DNA of 64,000 nt from Synechococcus sp. CS-1330 (GCA_025128025.1 JAHLYR010000047.1:124001-188000); one strand, 5' to 3'; counted from the stretch's first letter, positions 19,380-30,988 are shown. The notes: generated by a model not told the origin, from the letters alone. Numbers and translations: made by a program.

Positions 19380-19814
19380 ATGGCTCAAGTGGCTTCGGTT
19401 TCAGCAGCTCCGCCATCCCAGCAACGTCCCCGGTGGCAGGTGCCATTGCTGGTGGGTTTTTGCTTTGGCCTCGGTTATGGCGTCACCCAGCGGCTGCTTG
19501 CCCTCCAGTTGCCATCACTGGTGCGCCTTGGTCAGGGCTTTGAGGTGCGGCCCTTCCCGGGCACCTCGCTGGAGAGCCTGCGGCTGCGGTTTGGCGCTGA
19601 AAACCAGGACATCCGCGGTGACGCCGATCTTTTGCAGTTAGAGCAGCAGCCCGATACCGCTGCCCCCGCAGCCAAGCAGCCCCAGGAGTTGCCCTCGCCT
19701 GTGCCGGAAGCCCACGCAGTTCCGGCTGAGGTGCCCAGTCTGGATGCCCCGCCGCCTCCAGAACTGCCTGGCGCTGATCTGCCACAGTCCACACCTGCTG
19801 CCGGGCCCCCATGA
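19380..19814 (+). CDS. Hypothetical membrane-anchored protein
   Basis: About 144 residues from the ATG at 19380. An N-terminal polar region is followed by one membrane helix (WQVPLLVGFCFGLGYGVTQRLL), a short extracytoplasmic segment with FEVRPFPGTSLESLRLRFG, and a Pro/Ala/Glu-rich C-terminal half of low complexity. It overlaps the next gene by four bases (ATGA) in a three-gene operon ending with an ABC1/UbiB kinase. The family is not recognised; the central segment looks most conserved. Confidence 0.7.
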   Translation: MAQVASVSAAPPSQQRPRWQVPLLVGFCFGLGYGVTQRLLALQLPSLVRLGQGFEVRPFPGTSLESLRLRFGAENQDIRGDADLLQLEQQPDTAAPAAKQPQELPSPVPEAHAVPAEVPSLDAPPPPELPGADLPQSTPAAGPP

Positions 19815-20107
19815 GTGCGCCGCAATCGCTTGTCCAGGCTGCCTTGCAGCGCTTGGGGGCCCGCTTAGGCAGTGTCCTCGTTGATGCTGCCGCCAATCTG
19901 GCTCTGCTGGCCCAGGACGCTCCGGAGCGGCTGCGTCAGGAGTTTCAGCTTTTCTGGGACGAAGTGGAAGCAGAAGCTGCCCGGATCGAGAGGGACGATG
20001 AGCCCGAGGTAGCCATCACGGCGCCGTCTATGGATATCCAGGATCAAATCGATGCCCTGCGCGCCCGGGTGGCGGCCATGGCCCGCCGACTGGACCAGGA
20101 TTCGTGA
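19811..20107 (+). CDS. Hypothetical small protein with C-terminal coiled coil
   Basis: A 98-residue soluble protein, mostly helical. The N-terminal half (QRLGARLGSVLVDAAANLA) is amphipathic. The middle is acidic, with DEVEAEAARIERDDE. The end is a short coiled coil, IQDQIDALRARVAAMARRL. Its start overlaps the upstream gene (ATGA) and its stop overlaps the ABC1 kinase start (GTGA), so all three are probably translated together. The role is unknown; a partner or regulator of the kinase is only a guess. Confidence 0.75.
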   Translation: MSAPQSLVQAALQRLGARLGSVLVDAAANLALLAQDAPERLRQEFQLFWDEVEAEAARIERDDEPEVAITAPSMDIQDQIDALRARVAAMARRLDQDS

Positions 20108-21765
20108 TCCTGCTTAGGCCGCTGCGCATCTGGTGGTTTGCCCTGGCCCTGCTGCTCGGTCTGTGGTGGGACGGCCAGGCCTGGAGCTATGTAGGTGGTG
20201 TTACTTCTGAGCGGCAGCGGAGCCGCCAACGGCGCCGGGCCCGCTGGCTCACCCAGCAGTTTTTGGGGCTTGGCTCAGCCTTCATCAAGCTGGGCCAATT
20301 GCTTTCAGCCCGTCCCGACGTGCTGCCCGCCGACCTGGTGGAGCAGCTAGCAACCCTGCAGGACCGGGTGCCCGCCTTCCCCTTTGCCGTGGTGCAAGAC
20401 CTGCTGGAGCAGGAGTTGGGTGAGCGCTGCGCCGAGATCATCGACCTGGAGAGCGAGCCGCTGGGTTCAGCCAGCCTGGCCCAGGTGCACCGCGCCAGCC
20501 TGCGCAGCGGCCGTCAGGTGGTGCTCAAGGTGCAGCGCCCCGGCTTGGAGCGCACCTTCCGGCTTGACCTTGAGGTGATGCAACAAGTTGCCGCGGCGGT
20601 GCAGCGCCATCCCCGTTGGGGTCGCGGCCGCGACTGGATCGGCATTGCCAAGGAGTGCCGGCGGGTGTTGCTCAGAGAGCTCGACTTCCGGCTGGAGGCC
20701 GAGCACGCGGCCCGCTTCCGCCAGCAGTTTCTTGACGACCCCGGCATCCGCATTCCGGCCGTGGTGTGGGAATTGAGTACCCGCCGGGTGCTTTGCCTCG
20801 ACTATGTGCCCGGCATCAAGATCACCGATCGCCAGGCCCTGCTGGAGGCTGGAATCGTGCCCGCCGCCGTAGCGGAAAAGGGTGCCGCCAGCTACCTGCA
20901 GCAGCTGGTGCGGTTTGGCTTTTTTCACGCCGATCCCCACCCCGGCAACCTGGCCGTTGCCGCCGATGGGGCGCTCATCTACTACGACTTCGGCATGATG
21001 GGACAGCTCTCCAGCCGCCTCCGGGGCCGTCTGGGCAGCATGGTGCGGGCGGCCGCTGGCAGAGACGCCGCTGGTTTGGTCAAGGAGCTTCAGCAGGCGG
21101 GTGTGATTGCCCCTGGCGTTGATCCGGGCCCGGTGCGGCGCCTAGTGCGGGTGATGCTGGAAGAGGCGCTGACGCCTCCCTTCTCAGCCAATGTGCTCGA
21201 GCGCCTGTCGGGCGACCTTTATGACCTGGTTTACGGCCAGCCCTTCAGGTTGCCCCCAGAGCTGATCTTTGTGATGCGAGCTCTCTCCACCTTTGAGGGG
21301 GTCGGCCGCAGCCTCGATAGCGGCTTTAGTTTGGTTGCGATTGCCCGCCCCTACCTACTTCCTCTGATGACTTCAAGCGGTGGCAGCGGTACTGGCGGTG
21401 GTGCAAATGACCTGTTCAGCGAAATCTCGCGCCAGGCGGCTGAGGTAGGCAGCCGCGCTTTGGGCATTCCCAAACGATTAGACGACAGCCTGGCGCGCAT
21501 CGAGCAGGGCGACCTGCAGGTGCAAATCCGCGCCGGTGAAACGGACCGCCTGCTGCGACGCCTGGCTCTGGCCCAGCAGGCTGCTGGTCAGTCGATGCTC
21601 CTAGCCGGTTTGGCAGTTGCAGCCGCCCTGCTTGCAGTCAGTGCTCGGCCAGCCTTAGTGATCATTCCCTTAGTGGCCAGCCTGCCTGTGGGGCTTAGCT
21701 GGATCAAGCTGCAGGGCCGGCTTAAGCGCGATGGCCGGATTGATCAATTGCCTGGCGTGGGTTGA
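20104..21765 (+). CDS. ABC1/AarF/UbiB-family atypical kinase
   Basis: A 553-residue protein with a GTG start. Family motifs are in order: AFIKLGQLLSARPDVLP (KxGQ), GSASLAQVHRA (the Ala-rich nucleotide loop), HADPHPGNLAV (catalytic loop) and YYDFGMMGQ (DFG). The C-terminal end is hydrophobic (about residues 500-530), consistent with membrane attachment. Relatives act in quinone and prenyl-lipid metabolism, and cyanobacteria and plastids carry several copies, so the exact substrate is open. It ends two bases from the convergent eno stop. Confidence 0.9.
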   Translation: MILLRPLRIWWFALALLLGLWWDGQAWSYVGGVTSERQRSRQRRRARWLTQQFLGLGSAFIKLGQLLSARPDVLPADLVEQLATLQDRVPAFPFAVVQDLLEQELGERCAEIIDLESEPLGSASLAQVHRASLRSGRQVVLKVQRPGLERTFRLDLEVMQQVAAAVQRHPRWGRGRDWIGIAKECRRVLLRELDFRLEAEHAARFRQQFLDDPGIRIPAVVWELSTRRVLCLDYVPGIKITDRQALLEAGIVPAAVAEKGAASYLQQLVRFGFFHADPHPGNLAVAADGALIYYDFGMMGQLSSRLRGRLGSMVRAAAGRDAAGLVKELQQAGVIAPGVDPGPVRRLVRVMLEEALTPPFSANVLERLSGDLYDLVYGQPFRLPPELIFVMRALSTFEGVGRSLDSGFSLVAIARPYLLPLMTSSGGSGTGGGANDLFSEISRQAAEVGSRALGIPKRLDDSLARIEQGDLQVQIRAGETDRLLRRLALAQQAAGQSMLLAGLAVAAALLAVSARPALVIIPLVASLPVGLSWIKLQGRLKRDGRIDQLPGVG

Positions 21766-21767
21766 GC

Positions 21768-23096
<1,329 letters not shown>

Positions 23097-23204
23097 CTAT
23101 GGGTCACCCCCACCCACCCATTTGTGCTGATGGGTACCGCCCTTGGGGTTGCTCGCCACAATGGAATTTGTTGTGCCCAGGTTGATGCCTGGCCTGATCC
23201 GCTG

Positions 23205-23597
23205 ATGCGCATGCTGCACACCATGCTTCGGGTTGGCGATCTGGAGCGCTCCCTCACCTTTTATACGGAGGTGCTTGGGATGCGGATGCTGCGCCGCAAG
23301 GACTATCCCTCAGGCCGTTTCACCCTCGCCTTTGTGGGTTACGGCGAGGAGCGGGACACCACCGTGCTGGAGCTAACTCACAACTGGGACACCAGTCATT
23401 ACGACCTTGGTGCGGGCTATGGCCACATCGCCCTAGGAGTGGAGGACATCCAGTCGGTTTGCGATGCAATCCGCTCTAAGGGCGGCAAGGTGGTGCGCGA
23501 ACCCGGGCCGATGAAGCACGGCAACACGGTGATCGCCTTTGTGGAAGATCCTGATGGTTACAAGGTGGAACTAATCCAGCTCTCCTCCCGCGGCTGA
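23205..23597 (+). CDS. gloA: Lactoylglutathione lyase (glyoxalase I)
   Basis: About 130 residues from the ATG at 23205. GloA turns the methylglyoxal-glutathione adduct into S-lactoylglutathione. It starts MRMLHTMLRVGDLERSLTFY with the first metal His, then FVGYGEE, YGHIALGVEDI with a second metal His, and EDPDGYKVELIQ with the Glu ligand. Codons upstream in the same frame are a shadow of eno. The gene lies 11 bases before the clpB paralogue, probably the same transcript. Confidence 0.95.
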   Translation: MRMLHTMLRVGDLERSLTFYTEVLGMRMLRRKDYPSGRFTLAFVGYGEERDTTVLELTHNWDTSHYDLGAGYGHIALGVEDIQSVCDAIRSKGGKVVREPGPMKHGNTVIAFVEDPDGYKVELIQLSSRG

Positions 23598-23608
23598 CCG
23601 CTAAGCCC

Positions 23609-26320
23609 ATGTCCCCAAGCCTCACCAGCGAACCAGATCGCTTCAGCGAAGACGCCTGGGAGTTGCTCTTGGCCTCCCAGGACACGGCTCGCCGTTGGCG
23701 CCATGGCGCCATGGATGTGGAGCACCTGCTGCAGACCCTGCTGCTGGAGAGACGCTTCGGGCGCTGGCTGGATCCCCTGCCGCTTGAGCCCGATCGCCTG
23801 CTCGATCAGCTTGAGAGTTTCTGCGTCGACCAGCCCGGCAGCGCCGGCGGTGAGCTGTACATCGGCGATGCCCTCGAGGATCTGCTCGAGGATGGGGACC
23901 GCTGCCGGGCCGCCTGGGGCGACCCTCTTTTAGACGTATCCCACCTGCTGGTGGCTTTGGTTCGAGATCCCCGGATCGGGGCGCCACTGCTGACGGCTGA
24001 GGGGCTCAGCGAAGACTTGCTGCAACGCCAGTTTCGGCCTATTGCCCCCACCACCAGCCCAGCCCCCCCCCCCGACGCCTGGATCGACGCGGGCCCGTCT
24101 CCCCTTGCGCCGGTAGCTGCCGCCCCACTGACCGTCGCCCCACTTTCTGCCCCACCACTGGAGCAGGAGCCGCCCGAGCCCAGTGCCCTGGAGCGCTACG
24201 GCCGGGACCTCACCGCGGCGGCCCGGGCAGGGGAGCTCGATCCGGTGATCGGCCGCGACCTGGAGATGCGCCGCCTGATTCAGGTGCTCTCACGCCGCAG
24301 CAAGAACAACCCGGTGCTGATCGGTGAGCCCGGCGTCGGCAAGACCGCCGTGGCCGAGCTGCTGGCCCAGCGCATCGTGGCCGGCGAGGTGCCCGACTCG
24401 CTGCAGGGTCTGCGGCTGGTGGCCCTGGATTTGGGCGCCTTGATCGCAGGGGCCAAGTTTCGCGGCCAGTTTGAGGAGCGCTTGCGGGCCGTGCTCAAGG
24501 AGGTGCGCGACGCCGATGCGGTGGCCGGTGCGGCAGGCGTGGTGCTCTTCATTGATGAGCTACACACGGTGGTGAGCGGCGATCGCTCCAACGCCGACGC
24601 CGGCAGCGTGCTCAAGCCAGCCCTGGCCCAGGGTTACCTGCGCTGCATCGGCGCCACCACCGCCGAGGACTACCGCCGCAGCATCGAGAAGGATCCTGGC
24701 CTGGAGCGCCGCTTCCAGCAGGTGCTGATCAAGGAGCCTGGCCTCGACACCAGTGTGGAGATCCTGCGGGGCCTAAAGGAGCGCTACGAGTTGCACCACG
24801 GCGTGGCCATCACCGACCAGGCTTTGGTGGCGGCAACCCGCCTGGCCGACCGCTACATCACCGATCGCTGCCTGCCCGATTCGGCCATTGATCTGGTGGA
24901 TGAGGCCGCCGCCCAGTTGCGCATGGAGGTCACCTCCAAGCCCCAGCTGGTGGAAGCTGCCGAGGCCGAGCTGCGCCGGGTGGAGCTGGCCCTGCTCTCG
25001 GCTGAGGCGGCGCCGCTGGAGGAGCGGCTGCAGTTGCAGGAGCAGCGCCGCCGCGCCACCGAGGCCCTGCAGGCGTTGCAGCAGCGCTGGCAGGCGGAGC
25101 GGGAGCGGCTGGCGGAGCTGCGGGAGCTGTTGCAGCAAGACGAAGACCTGCGCCACGCCATCACCGAGGCCGAGCGGCAGGGTGACTATGAGGAAGCAGC
25201 CCGGTTGCAGCACGACCAGCTCTATGGCTTGCAGCAGCGCCGCGAAACCCTGGAGGCCGAACTGAAGGGGGAAACGATCCTGCGCGAACAGGTGGAGGAG
25301 GGCGACATCGCCGATGTGGTGGCCCGCTGGACCGGCATTCCGGTGCAGCGCCTGCTGGCGGGGGAGCGCCAGAAATTGCTGGAGCTGGAACAACTCCTGG
25401 GCGAGCGGGTGGTTGGCCAGCTCGAGGCGGTGGCTGCGGTGGCCGCGGCGATCCGCCGCGCCCGGGCCGGTATGCAGTCGCCAACGCGGCCGGTGGGTTC
25501 GTTTCTGTTTTTGGGCCCCACCGGCGTGGGCAAAACCGAGCTGGCTAAGGCTCTGGCGGCGGCGCTTTTCGACGAGGACGACGCCCTGGTGCGCCTCGAC
25601 ATGAGCGAATTCATGGAGCGCAACGCTGTGGCCCGGCTGGTGGGGGCACCCCCTGGCTATGTGGGCTACGAGGAGGGCGGCCAGCTCACCGAGGCGGTGC
25701 GGCGCCGGCCATACGCGGTGCTGTTGCTTGATGAGGTGGAGAAGGCCCACCCGGAGGTGTTCAATTTGCTGCTGCAGGTGCTCGACGACGGCCGCCTTAC
25801 CGATTCCCAGGGCCGCACCGTGGACTTCCGCCACACCGTGGTGATCATGACCAGCAACCTGGCCAGCCGCGCCATCCTCGACAGTGCCCGGGCGGCACGG
25901 GAGGCGGGAGTGGAGTCAGACCAACAGACCTGGCGTGATCAGCAGACCTGGCTCGACCAGCAAATAGACCAGGCATTAGCCAGCCAGTTTCGGCCGGAAT
26001 TCCTTAACCGCATTGACGAGGTGATCCGCTTCCGCCCCCTTGGCCCGGCCGACCTGCAGCGCATCGTGCGCTTGCAACTGGCCGAGCTGGCCCGGCTGCT
26101 GGCTGAGCAGCACCTGGAGCTGGAGGTGCCGGAGCCGGTGGTGCAGGCCCTGGCTGAGCAGGGTTACGAGCCCGAATACGGCGCCCGGCCCCTGCGGCGG
26201 GTGTTGCGGCGCCAGCTGGAAAATCCCCTGGCCACCGAGCTGCTGGCGGAGCGCTTCAGTGGAGCTCGGGGCGTGCGCGTTGAGCCGGGCAATCCCTTGA
26301 CATTTGTGCCCCTCGTCTAG
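23609..26320 (+). CDS. clpB: ClpB-type AAA+ disaggregase (divergent paralogue)
   Basis: A 903-residue chaperone ATPase. The N-terminal Clp repeats (residues 10-150) are divergent, followed by a Pro/Ala-rich linker (about 150-190). NBD1 has Walker [13 protein letters not shown] and Walker [10 protein letters not shown] coiled-coil middle domain (about 440-560) is rich in Leu/Glu/Arg. NBD2 has [12 protein letters not shown] and [15 protein letters not shown]. No ClpP-binding loop is evident, and the middle domain supports ClpB rather than ClpC. Cyanobacteria often have two ClpB proteins; the atypical N-domain and linker suggest the second, but this cannot be proved here. Confidence 0.92.
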   Translation: MSPSLTSEPDRFSEDAWELLLASQDTARRWRHGAMDVEHLLQTLLLERRFGRWLDPLPLEPDRLLDQLESFCVDQPGSAGGELYIGDALEDLLEDGDRCRAAWGDPLLDVSHLLVALVRDPRIGAPLLTAEGLSEDLLQRQFRPIAPTTSPAPPPDAWIDAGPSPLAPVAAAPLTVAPLSAPPLEQEPPEPSALERYGRDLTAAARAGELDPVIGRDLEMRRLIQVLSRRSKNNPVLIGEPGVGKTAVAELLAQRIVAGEVPDSLQGLRLVALDLGALIAGAKFRGQFEERLRAVLKEVRDADAVAGAAGVVLFIDELHTVVSGDRSNADAGSVLKPALAQGYLRCIGATTAEDYRRSIEKDPGLERRFQQVLIKEPGLDTSVEILRGLKERYELHHGVAITDQALVAATRLADRYITDRCLPDSAIDLVDEAAAQLRMEVTSKPQLVEAAEAELRRVELALLSAEAAPLEERLQLQEQRRRATEALQALQQRWQAERERLAELRELLQQDEDLRHAITEAERQGDYEEAARLQHDQLYGLQQRRETLEAELKGETILREQVEEGDIADVVARWTGIPVQRLLAGERQKLLELEQLLGERVVGQLEAVAAVAAAIRRARAGMQSPTRPVGSFLFLGPTGVGKTELAKALAAALFDEDDALVRLDMSEFMERNAVARLVGAPPGYVGYEEGGQLTEAVRRRPYAVLLLDEVEKAHPEVFNLLLQVLDDGRLTDSQGRTVDFRHTVVIMTSNLASRAILDSARAAREAGVESDQQTWRDQQTWLDQQIDQALASQFRPEFLNRIDEVIRFRPLGPADLQRIVRLQLAELARLLAEQHLELEVPEPVVQALAEQGYEPEYGARPLRRVLRRQLENPLATELLAERFSGARGVRVEPGNPLTFVPLV

Positions 26321-26367
26321 GGTGTTCGTTTGCCGGTACGCGCGGACGCCCCCGTGCGCGAGCGCCA

Positions 26368-26628
26368 GTGGATCCAACCCCCCCAACTCCAGACTCCAAA
26401 GAGGCAGAACCCAGCCCCGATGCGTCCATCTCGCCTGCCGCAGCCTCGGCGGTGCCTGAAGGCTTTGCTGCCGCCACCCTGGCGGAACTCCGCAAAGTCG
26501 TATGGCCCAGCCGTCAACAGCTGTTCAGCGAATCGTTGGCCGTGATTTTGATGGTGAGTCTCTCGGCGGCAGCGATCGCCGCCATCGATCGTTTTTATGG
26601 CTGGGGGGCCAATCAGGTGTTCCGTTGA
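26368..26628 (+). CDS. secE: Preprotein translocase subunit SecE
   Basis: An 86-residue single-span subunit of the SecYEG channel. The family core TLAELRKVVWPSRQQLFSES precedes the membrane helix VILMVSLSAAAIAAIDRFYGW. A Pro/Ser-rich N-terminal extension reaches back to a GTG at 26368. Its stop lies just before nusG, the usual gene order. Confidence 0.93.
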   Translation: MDPTPPTPDSKEAEPSPDASISPAAASAVPEGFAAATLAELRKVVWPSRQQLFSESLAVILMVSLSAAAIAAIDRFYGWGANQVFR

Positions 26629-26681
26629 GCAGATCCGTAGTCGATCCCCCGTCAGTTGATCCCGTTTCTTTCCTGAGCCCC

Positions 26682-27374
26682 GTGTCTGAGTCCCTGACCG
26701 ACAGCCAAATCGAAGCCTCTGAGCTTGCGGCCAAAGAGCTCGAGCTTGCGGCCAAAGAGCTCGAGCTGGCGCCCCAAGTGCTTGAAGCATCGGCTCCGGT
26801 TGAGAAGATGCAGGTGGCTCGCTGGTATGCCGTGCAGGTGGCCTCCAGCTGCGAGAAGAAGGTGAAGGCAACCCTGGAGCAGCGGGCCGTCACCTTGGGC
26901 GTCGACAACCGGATCCTCGAGATCGAGATCCCCCAGACCCCGGGGATGAAGGTGAAGAAGGATGGCTCGCGCCAGAGCACGGAGGAAAAGGTATTCCCCG
27001 GCTATGTGCTGGTGCGAATGGTGCTCGACGAGGACACCATGATGGCGGTGCGCAGCACCCCCAACGTGATCAATTTCGTGGGGGCAGAGGAGCGGCGCGC
27101 AACGGCCAAGGCCCGCGGCCACATCAAGCCCCGGCCGCTCAGCCGCACGGAAGTGGATCGCATCTTTAAGCGAGCCGCCGAAAAGAAGGCAGTCGTCAAG
27201 GTGGATCTCGCCGAAGGCGATCAGATCCTGGTCACCGCTGGTCCTTTCAAGGATTTCCAAGGCGAGGTGATCGAGGTTTCCGGCGAGCGCAACAAGCTCA
27301 AGGCCCTGCTCTCAATCTTTGGCCGGGAAACCCCGGTGGAGCTCGAGTTTTCCCAGATCAGCAAGCAGAGCTAG
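26682..27374 (+). CDS. nusG: Transcription antitermination factor NusG
   Basis: About 230 residues from the GTG at 26682; a TTG at 26625, overlapping the secE stop, is an alternative. An acidic N-terminal tail precedes the NGN domain (ARWYAVQVASSCEKKVKATLEQR, then FPGYVLVRMVLDEDTM and TPNVINFVG) and a KOW domain (EGDQILVTAGPFKDFQGEV). NusG binds RNA polymerase and the ribosome. The tail contains a duplicated seven-residue unit ELAAKEL encoded by a perfect 21-bp tandem repeat. Confidence 0.95.
   Translation: MSESLTDSQIEASELAAKELELAAKELELAPQVLEASAPVEKMQVARWYAVQVASSCEKKVKATLEQRAVTLGVDNRILEIEIPQTPGMKVKKDGSRQSTEEKVFPGYVLVRMVLDEDTMMAVRSTPNVINFVGAEERRATAKARGHIKPRPLSRTEVDRIFKRAAEKKAVVKVDLAEGDQILVTAGPFKDFQGEVIEVSGERNKLKALLSIFGRETPVELEFSQISKQS
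26721..26762 (+). repeat. Perfect 21-bp tandem duplication inside nusG
   Basis: GAGCTTGCGGCCAAAGAGCTC occurs twice in a row at 26721-26741 and 26742-26762, in frame, in the unstructured N-terminal tail of NusG. A third, partial copy starts after it (GAGCTGGCG). Confidence 0.92.
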
Positions 27375-27390
27375 GTTTCGGCCCCGCTCA

Positions 27391-27422
27391 GCGGCCGTCT
27401 CCCTGCGGAGGGCGGCCGTTTT
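27391..27422 (+). terminator. Terminator or attenuator between nusG and rplK
   Basis: CGGCCG at 27392-27397 and CGGCCG at 27413-27418 pair across an inner CTCC/GGAG stem, followed by TTTT (27419-27422). It lies 20 bases after the nusG stop and 57 before rplK. The short T-run makes it a partial terminator or attenuator. Confidence 0.6.
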
Positions 27423-27478
27423 AGTTCACATCCCCGGCGATGGGGATGATCCGCAGATTCGCCCCGTAGCCTTAGACG

Positions 27479-27904
27479 ATGGCCAAGAAAGTCGTTGCTG
27501 TTATCAAGCTGGCCCTTCAGGCCGGTAAAGCCAACCCCGCGCCGCCGGTGGGCCCTGCCCTCGGTCAGCACGGCGTCAACATCATGGCGTTCTGCAAGGA
27601 GTACAACGCTCGGACGCAGGAGAAGGCTGGATATGTGATCCCGGTTGAAATTTCGGTCTTTGAAGACCGGAGCTTCACCTTCATCACCAAGACCCCTCCC
27701 GCTTCCGTGCTGATCTCCAAAGCAGCCGGTATCGAGAAGGGTGCCGCCACCTCTGCCAAGGGTTCGGTGGGTGCCATCAGCCGCGCCCAGCTCGAGGAGA
27801 TCGCCAAGACCAAGCTGCCCGACCTCAACTGCACCAGCGTTGAATCGGCCATGCGCATCATCGAAGGCACCGCCCGCAACATGGGCGTCGCCGTTAACGA
27901 TTAA
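27479..27904 (+). CDS. rplK: 50S ribosomal protein L11
   Basis: A 141-residue large-subunit protein at the GTPase-associated centre. It starts [35 protein letters not shown], with the proline-rich loop, and has [14 protein letters not shown] and GTARNMGV near the end. Length and order (secE-nusG-rplK-rplA) are standard. Confidence 0.98.
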   Translation: MAKKVVAVIKLALQAGKANPAPPVGPALGQHGVNIMAFCKEYNARTQEKAGYVIPVEISVFEDRSFTFITKTPPASVLISKAAGIEKGAATSAKGSVGAISRAQLEEIAKTKLPDLNCTSVESAMRIIEGTARNMGVAVND

Positions 27905-27996
27905 TTCCATCCCTTATCCGGGGGAGATCCAGGCAGCCTTAACCAGTTCATCTGCTCAACAGCCACGCCCTGAATCGCCCGTACCCCATTCCCACC

Positions 27997-28704
27997 ATGC
28001 CGAAAATCTCCAAGCGCTTTTTAGCGATCAGCGCCAAGGTCGAAGACCGCAGCTACAGCCCCCTCGAGGCCATTGAGCTGGTTCAGACCAACGCCAACGC
28101 CAAGTTTGACGAAACCCTGGAGGCCCACGTGCGCCTCGGGATCGATCCCAAGTACACCGACCAGCAGCTGCGCACCACCGTGGCCCTGCCCCACGGCACC
28201 GGCCAGGCGATCCGCATTGCTGTGATCGCCCGCGGTGAAGCCGTGGCTGCAGCTAAGGCTGCTGGCGCCGACCTCGCTGGCGACGACGATCTGGTGGATC
28301 AGATCGCCAAGGGCGAGATGAACTTCGACCTGCTGATCGCCACCCCGGACATGATGCCCAAGGTGGCCAAGCTGGGCCGGGTGCTTGGTCCCCGCGGCCT
28401 GATGCCCAACCCCAAGGCAGGCACCGTCACCACCGATCTGGCTGGCGCCATCAACGAGTTCAAGGCCGGCAAACTTGAGTTCCGCGCCGACCGCAGCGGC
28501 ATCGTGCACGTGCGCTTTGGCAAGGCCAGCTTCACTGCGGCCAACTTGCTCGAGAACCTCAAGGCCCTGCAGGAGACCATCGATCGCAACAAGCCCAGCG
28601 GTGCCAAAGGCCGCTACTGGAGGAGCCTCTATGTGACCTCCACCATGGGCCCTTCGGTGGAAGTTGACTTCTCGGCTCTGCAGGACATCAAGCAGGAAGG
28701 CTGA
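27997..28704 (+). CDS. rplA: 50S ribosomal protein L1
   Basis: A 235-residue protein of the ribosomal L1 stalk. Typical segments are [49 protein letters not shown] and [14 protein letters not shown]1 usually represses translation of its own operon by binding the leader of rplK. Its last 17 bases overlap the 3' end of a transporter gene on the opposite strand, which separates it from rplJ. Confidence 0.98.
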   Translation: MPKISKRFLAISAKVEDRSYSPLEAIELVQTNANAKFDETLEAHVRLGIDPKYTDQQLRTTVALPHGTGQAIRIAVIARGEAVAAAKAAGADLAGDDDLVDQIAKGEMNFDLLIATPDMMPKVAKLGRVLGPRGLMPNPKAGTVTTDLAGAINEFKAGKLEFRADRSGIVHVRFGKASFTAANLLENLKALQETIDRNKPSGAKGRYWRSLYVTSTMGPSVEVDFSALQDIKQEG

Positions 28705-30160
28705 GTCGCCGCTCCAGCTGCTTGAACAGCAGCGAGGCCGTGGTGGTCATCACTAGATACACCAAGGCCACCGCAAGGTAAACCTCAAACGCCCGGTAGC
28801 TGGTGGCCACCACCAGCTGCCCTTGGCGGAAAAGTTCGTCGAAGCCGATCACCGCCGCCAGGCTGGTGTCCTTAATCAGCGTGATGAACTCATTGGCTAA
28901 GGAGGGCAGCACCCGCTGCAGGGCCTGGGGCAAGATCACTAGCTGCAGCGCCTTTAGGGGCTTGAGCCCCAGGGCCCTTGAGGCCTCCCATTGGCCGCGG
29001 TCAATGGAAATAATTCCTGCTCGTAGGGTTTCGGCTAGATAGGCAGCGCCGTTTAGCCCTAGGGCGAGCACGGCTGCGGCGAAGCGATCTAGTTGCAGTT
29101 CAAGTCCCAGTTGGCGGGCTAGGGCAGGCACGCCGAAGTAGATCACGAACAGCTGCACCAAAATTGGCGTGCCGCGAAAGAAGTCGACGTAGATGCGGCA
29201 GCAGCGCTGCATCACTGTGTTGTCACCCAGTAGCCCCGCAGCTACCAGCCCAGCTCCGATCAGGCCTAGGCAGAAGGAGCAGAGGGTCAGCGCCAGGGTC
29301 ACGCCCGCACCGCGGATCAAATTGCGCAGCAACTGCACCCCGTCAAGTCCGGCGCTATCGCTGCGGCTATCGAGAGCAGGGGCTCGCTGGGGCAGGGGTG
29401 GCGGGCTCTGCCCAAACCAACGCTCATAGATACGGGCGTAGCTGCCATCGGCCAGTACCTGGCCCAGCCCCTTGTTTACTGCTTCGCGCAGGCCAGAGCC
29501 CTTAGGGAAGGCGATGCCGTAGAAGTCGCTGGTGAGGGGCTTGCCGGCGATCTCGATGCCATCGAGGCCAGCGGTTTCGATCGCATACAAGGTGGCAGGC
29601 AGGTCATTTACGTAGGCCTCCACGTGGCCGTTCAGGAGCTCCTGTAGGGCGAGAGGACCTGAATCAAAGGTGCTGAGCTTGGCTCCGGGCACGGCTGCCA
29701 TGGCCTTTGCGCCGGTGGAGCCGATCTGAACGGCGATCGTGCGTCCTTCTAGATCCTTGAGGTTGGCGATGCCCCGGGTGCCTCGCCGCACAACTATGCC
29801 CAAGCCAGCGGCAAAATAAGGGCGCGAAAAGTCGACGGTTTCGGCCCGCTCGGCGGTGATCGTCATGGCGCTGATCGCCAGGTCGAGGTTGCCCGCTTGC
29901 AGGGCAGGTATCAGGCCATCGAAGGGCAGAGCTGTGAGCTTGAGCCGCTGGCCAGTGCGCTTGGCGATCGCTTCTATCAGATCGATATCGAAGCCCCGCA
30001 GCTCGCCGTTGGCCCCATCAGTCATGCCGAAGGGGGCATAAGTGGGATCGGTGCCTACGGTCCAGGCGGGGGTCGCTCGGGCTGGAATCGCCAGGCCGAG
30101 CACCAAGGCCATCACCAAGCTGAGCAGCAGCATGGCGCCGCGGCGGCGAGAGGCAGGCAT
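28688..30160 (-). CDS. Amino-acid ABC transporter: binding protein fused to permease (BgtB-like)
   Basis: About 490 residues from the ATG at 30160. A signal sequence ([19 protein letters not shown]) leads into a family 3 solute-binding domain ([40 protein letters not shown]). A membrane permease domain follows from about residue 285, with the EAA-type loop [24 protein letters not shown]. The fused arrangement resembles cyanobacterial BgtB and GlnP-type proteins for basic amino acids or glutamine. The ATPase is not nearby. It is inverted inside the rplKA-rplJL cluster. Confidence 0.9.
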   Translation of the reverse strand: MPASRRRGAMLLLSLVMALVLGLAIPARATPAWTVGTDPTYAPFGMTDGANGELRGFDIDLIEAIAKRTGQRLKLTALPFDGLIPALQAGNLDLAISAMTITAERAETVDFSRPYFAAGLGIVVRRGTRGIANLKDLEGRTIAVQIGSTGAKAMAAVPGAKLSTFDSGPLALQELLNGHVEAYVNDLPATLYAIETAGLDGIEIAGKPLTSDFYGIAFPKGSGLREAVNKGLGQVLADGSYARIYERWFGQSPPPLPQRAPALDSRSDSAGLDGVQLLRNLIRGAGVTLALTLCSFCLGLIGAGLVAAGLLGDNTVMQRCCRIYVDFFRGTPILVQLFVIYFGVPALARQLGLELQLDRFAAAVLALGLNGAAYLAETLRAGIISIDRGQWEASRALGLKPLKALQLVILPQALQRVLPSLANEFITLIKDTSLAAVIGFDELFRQGQLVVATSYRAFEVYLAVALVYLVMTTTASLLFKQLERRLSLPA

Positions 30161-30227
30161 GGCTGAGCTCAGGTATGGGCCGTGTGTAGTGTGGACCTCT
30201 GGCTTTGTCCAGATGGGCACGCGCCCT

Positions 30228-30345
30228 ACCCCAGACAGCAGGTGGATTTCGGTCCGTAAGTCCTGCCGAGGTGATCGCGACAGGTTTGGCACCAGGAAGG
30301 ATTCGTCCGGAAGGGTTGTGGAGCGTGCAGCGGCCTCGAGTTGAC
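30228..30345 (+). promoter_or_regulatory. Ribosomal protein L10 leader RNA
   Basis: The 253-base gap before rplJ (30161-30413) contains AGACAGCAGGTGG (30233-30245) and, after a short loop, CCTGCCGAGGTG (30262-30273). GCAGG and CCTGC can pair. This pair of motifs is a signature of bacterial L10 leaders, where L10/L7-L12 bind the mRNA to control rplJ-rplL. Both ends are approximate. The promoter must lie between this element and the divergent transporter start. Confidence 0.75.
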
Positions 30346-30413
30346 CTTCCCTTGGGAAAAGTCAGCGTCCCGGGCCGCGTTCCCGGCTTGTTCCCCTGAT
30401 CCGTTCCTTTCCT

Positions 30414-30938
30414 ATGGGCCGCACGCTGGAGAGCAAGCAACAGATCGTCGATGAGCTCAAGGGGCTCCTCGGCGAGGCCGAAATGGCGCTTGTCCTTGAT
30501 TTCAAGGGCTTGTCCATCAAGGAGATGTCTGATCTGCGGATTCGTCTGCAGGCCAGCAAAGGGGTGTGCAAGGTGACCAAAAACACCTTGATGCGCCGCG
30601 CCATTGATGGAAATACCGCCTGGGCGAATCTCGATTCTCTGCTCACCGGCTCCAACGCTTTCGTCCTGGTAAAGGGCGATGTGGGTGGTGCGGTGAAGGC
30701 CGTGCAGTCCTTCCAGAAGGACACGAAGAAGTCTGAGGTGAAGGGTGGCCTTTTCGAAGGCAAACTCCTCTCCGAAAAAGACATCAAGGCCATCGGAGAT
30801 CTGCCCTCCAAGGAGGTGCTCATGGCCCAGATCGCAGGTGCGATCAACGCCGTGGCTACCAAGCTGGCCGTGGGTATCAACGAGGTTCCGTCCGGTCTTG
30901 CCCGGGCGCTCAAACAGCACGCCGAAGGCGACAGCTGA
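30414..30938 (+). CDS. rplJ: 50S ribosomal protein L10
   Basis: A 174-residue base of the L7/L12 stalk. It begins [22 protein letters not shown], has [16 protein letters not shown] and [11 protein letters not shown], and a C-terminal helix for L7/L12 dimers. A leader RNA precedes it and rplL follows after 50 bases. Confidence 0.98.
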   Translation: MGRTLESKQQIVDELKGLLGEAEMALVLDFKGLSIKEMSDLRIRLQASKGVCKVTKNTLMRRAIDGNTAWANLDSLLTGSNAFVLVKGDVGGAVKAVQSFQKDTKKSEVKGGLFEGKLLSEKDIKAIGDLPSKEVLMAQIAGAINAVATKLAVGINEVPSGLARALKQHAEGDS

Positions 30939-30988
30939 GCTCCCCCGATCCGACTGTTCACAAACAGATCTGTTGCTGATTCTCAACC

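Noticed and set aside
24773..25834. Long minus-strand open frame (about 353 codons) opposite clpB
   Set aside because: It is antisense to the conserved NBD1-NBD2 region of clpB, and its His/Gln/Leu-rich composition is what GC-rich antisense frames give.
30161..30292. N-terminal extension of the binding-protein/permease fusion
   Set aside because: It reads through the L10 leader region and would bury the signal peptide; the ATG at 30160 gives a normal exported start.
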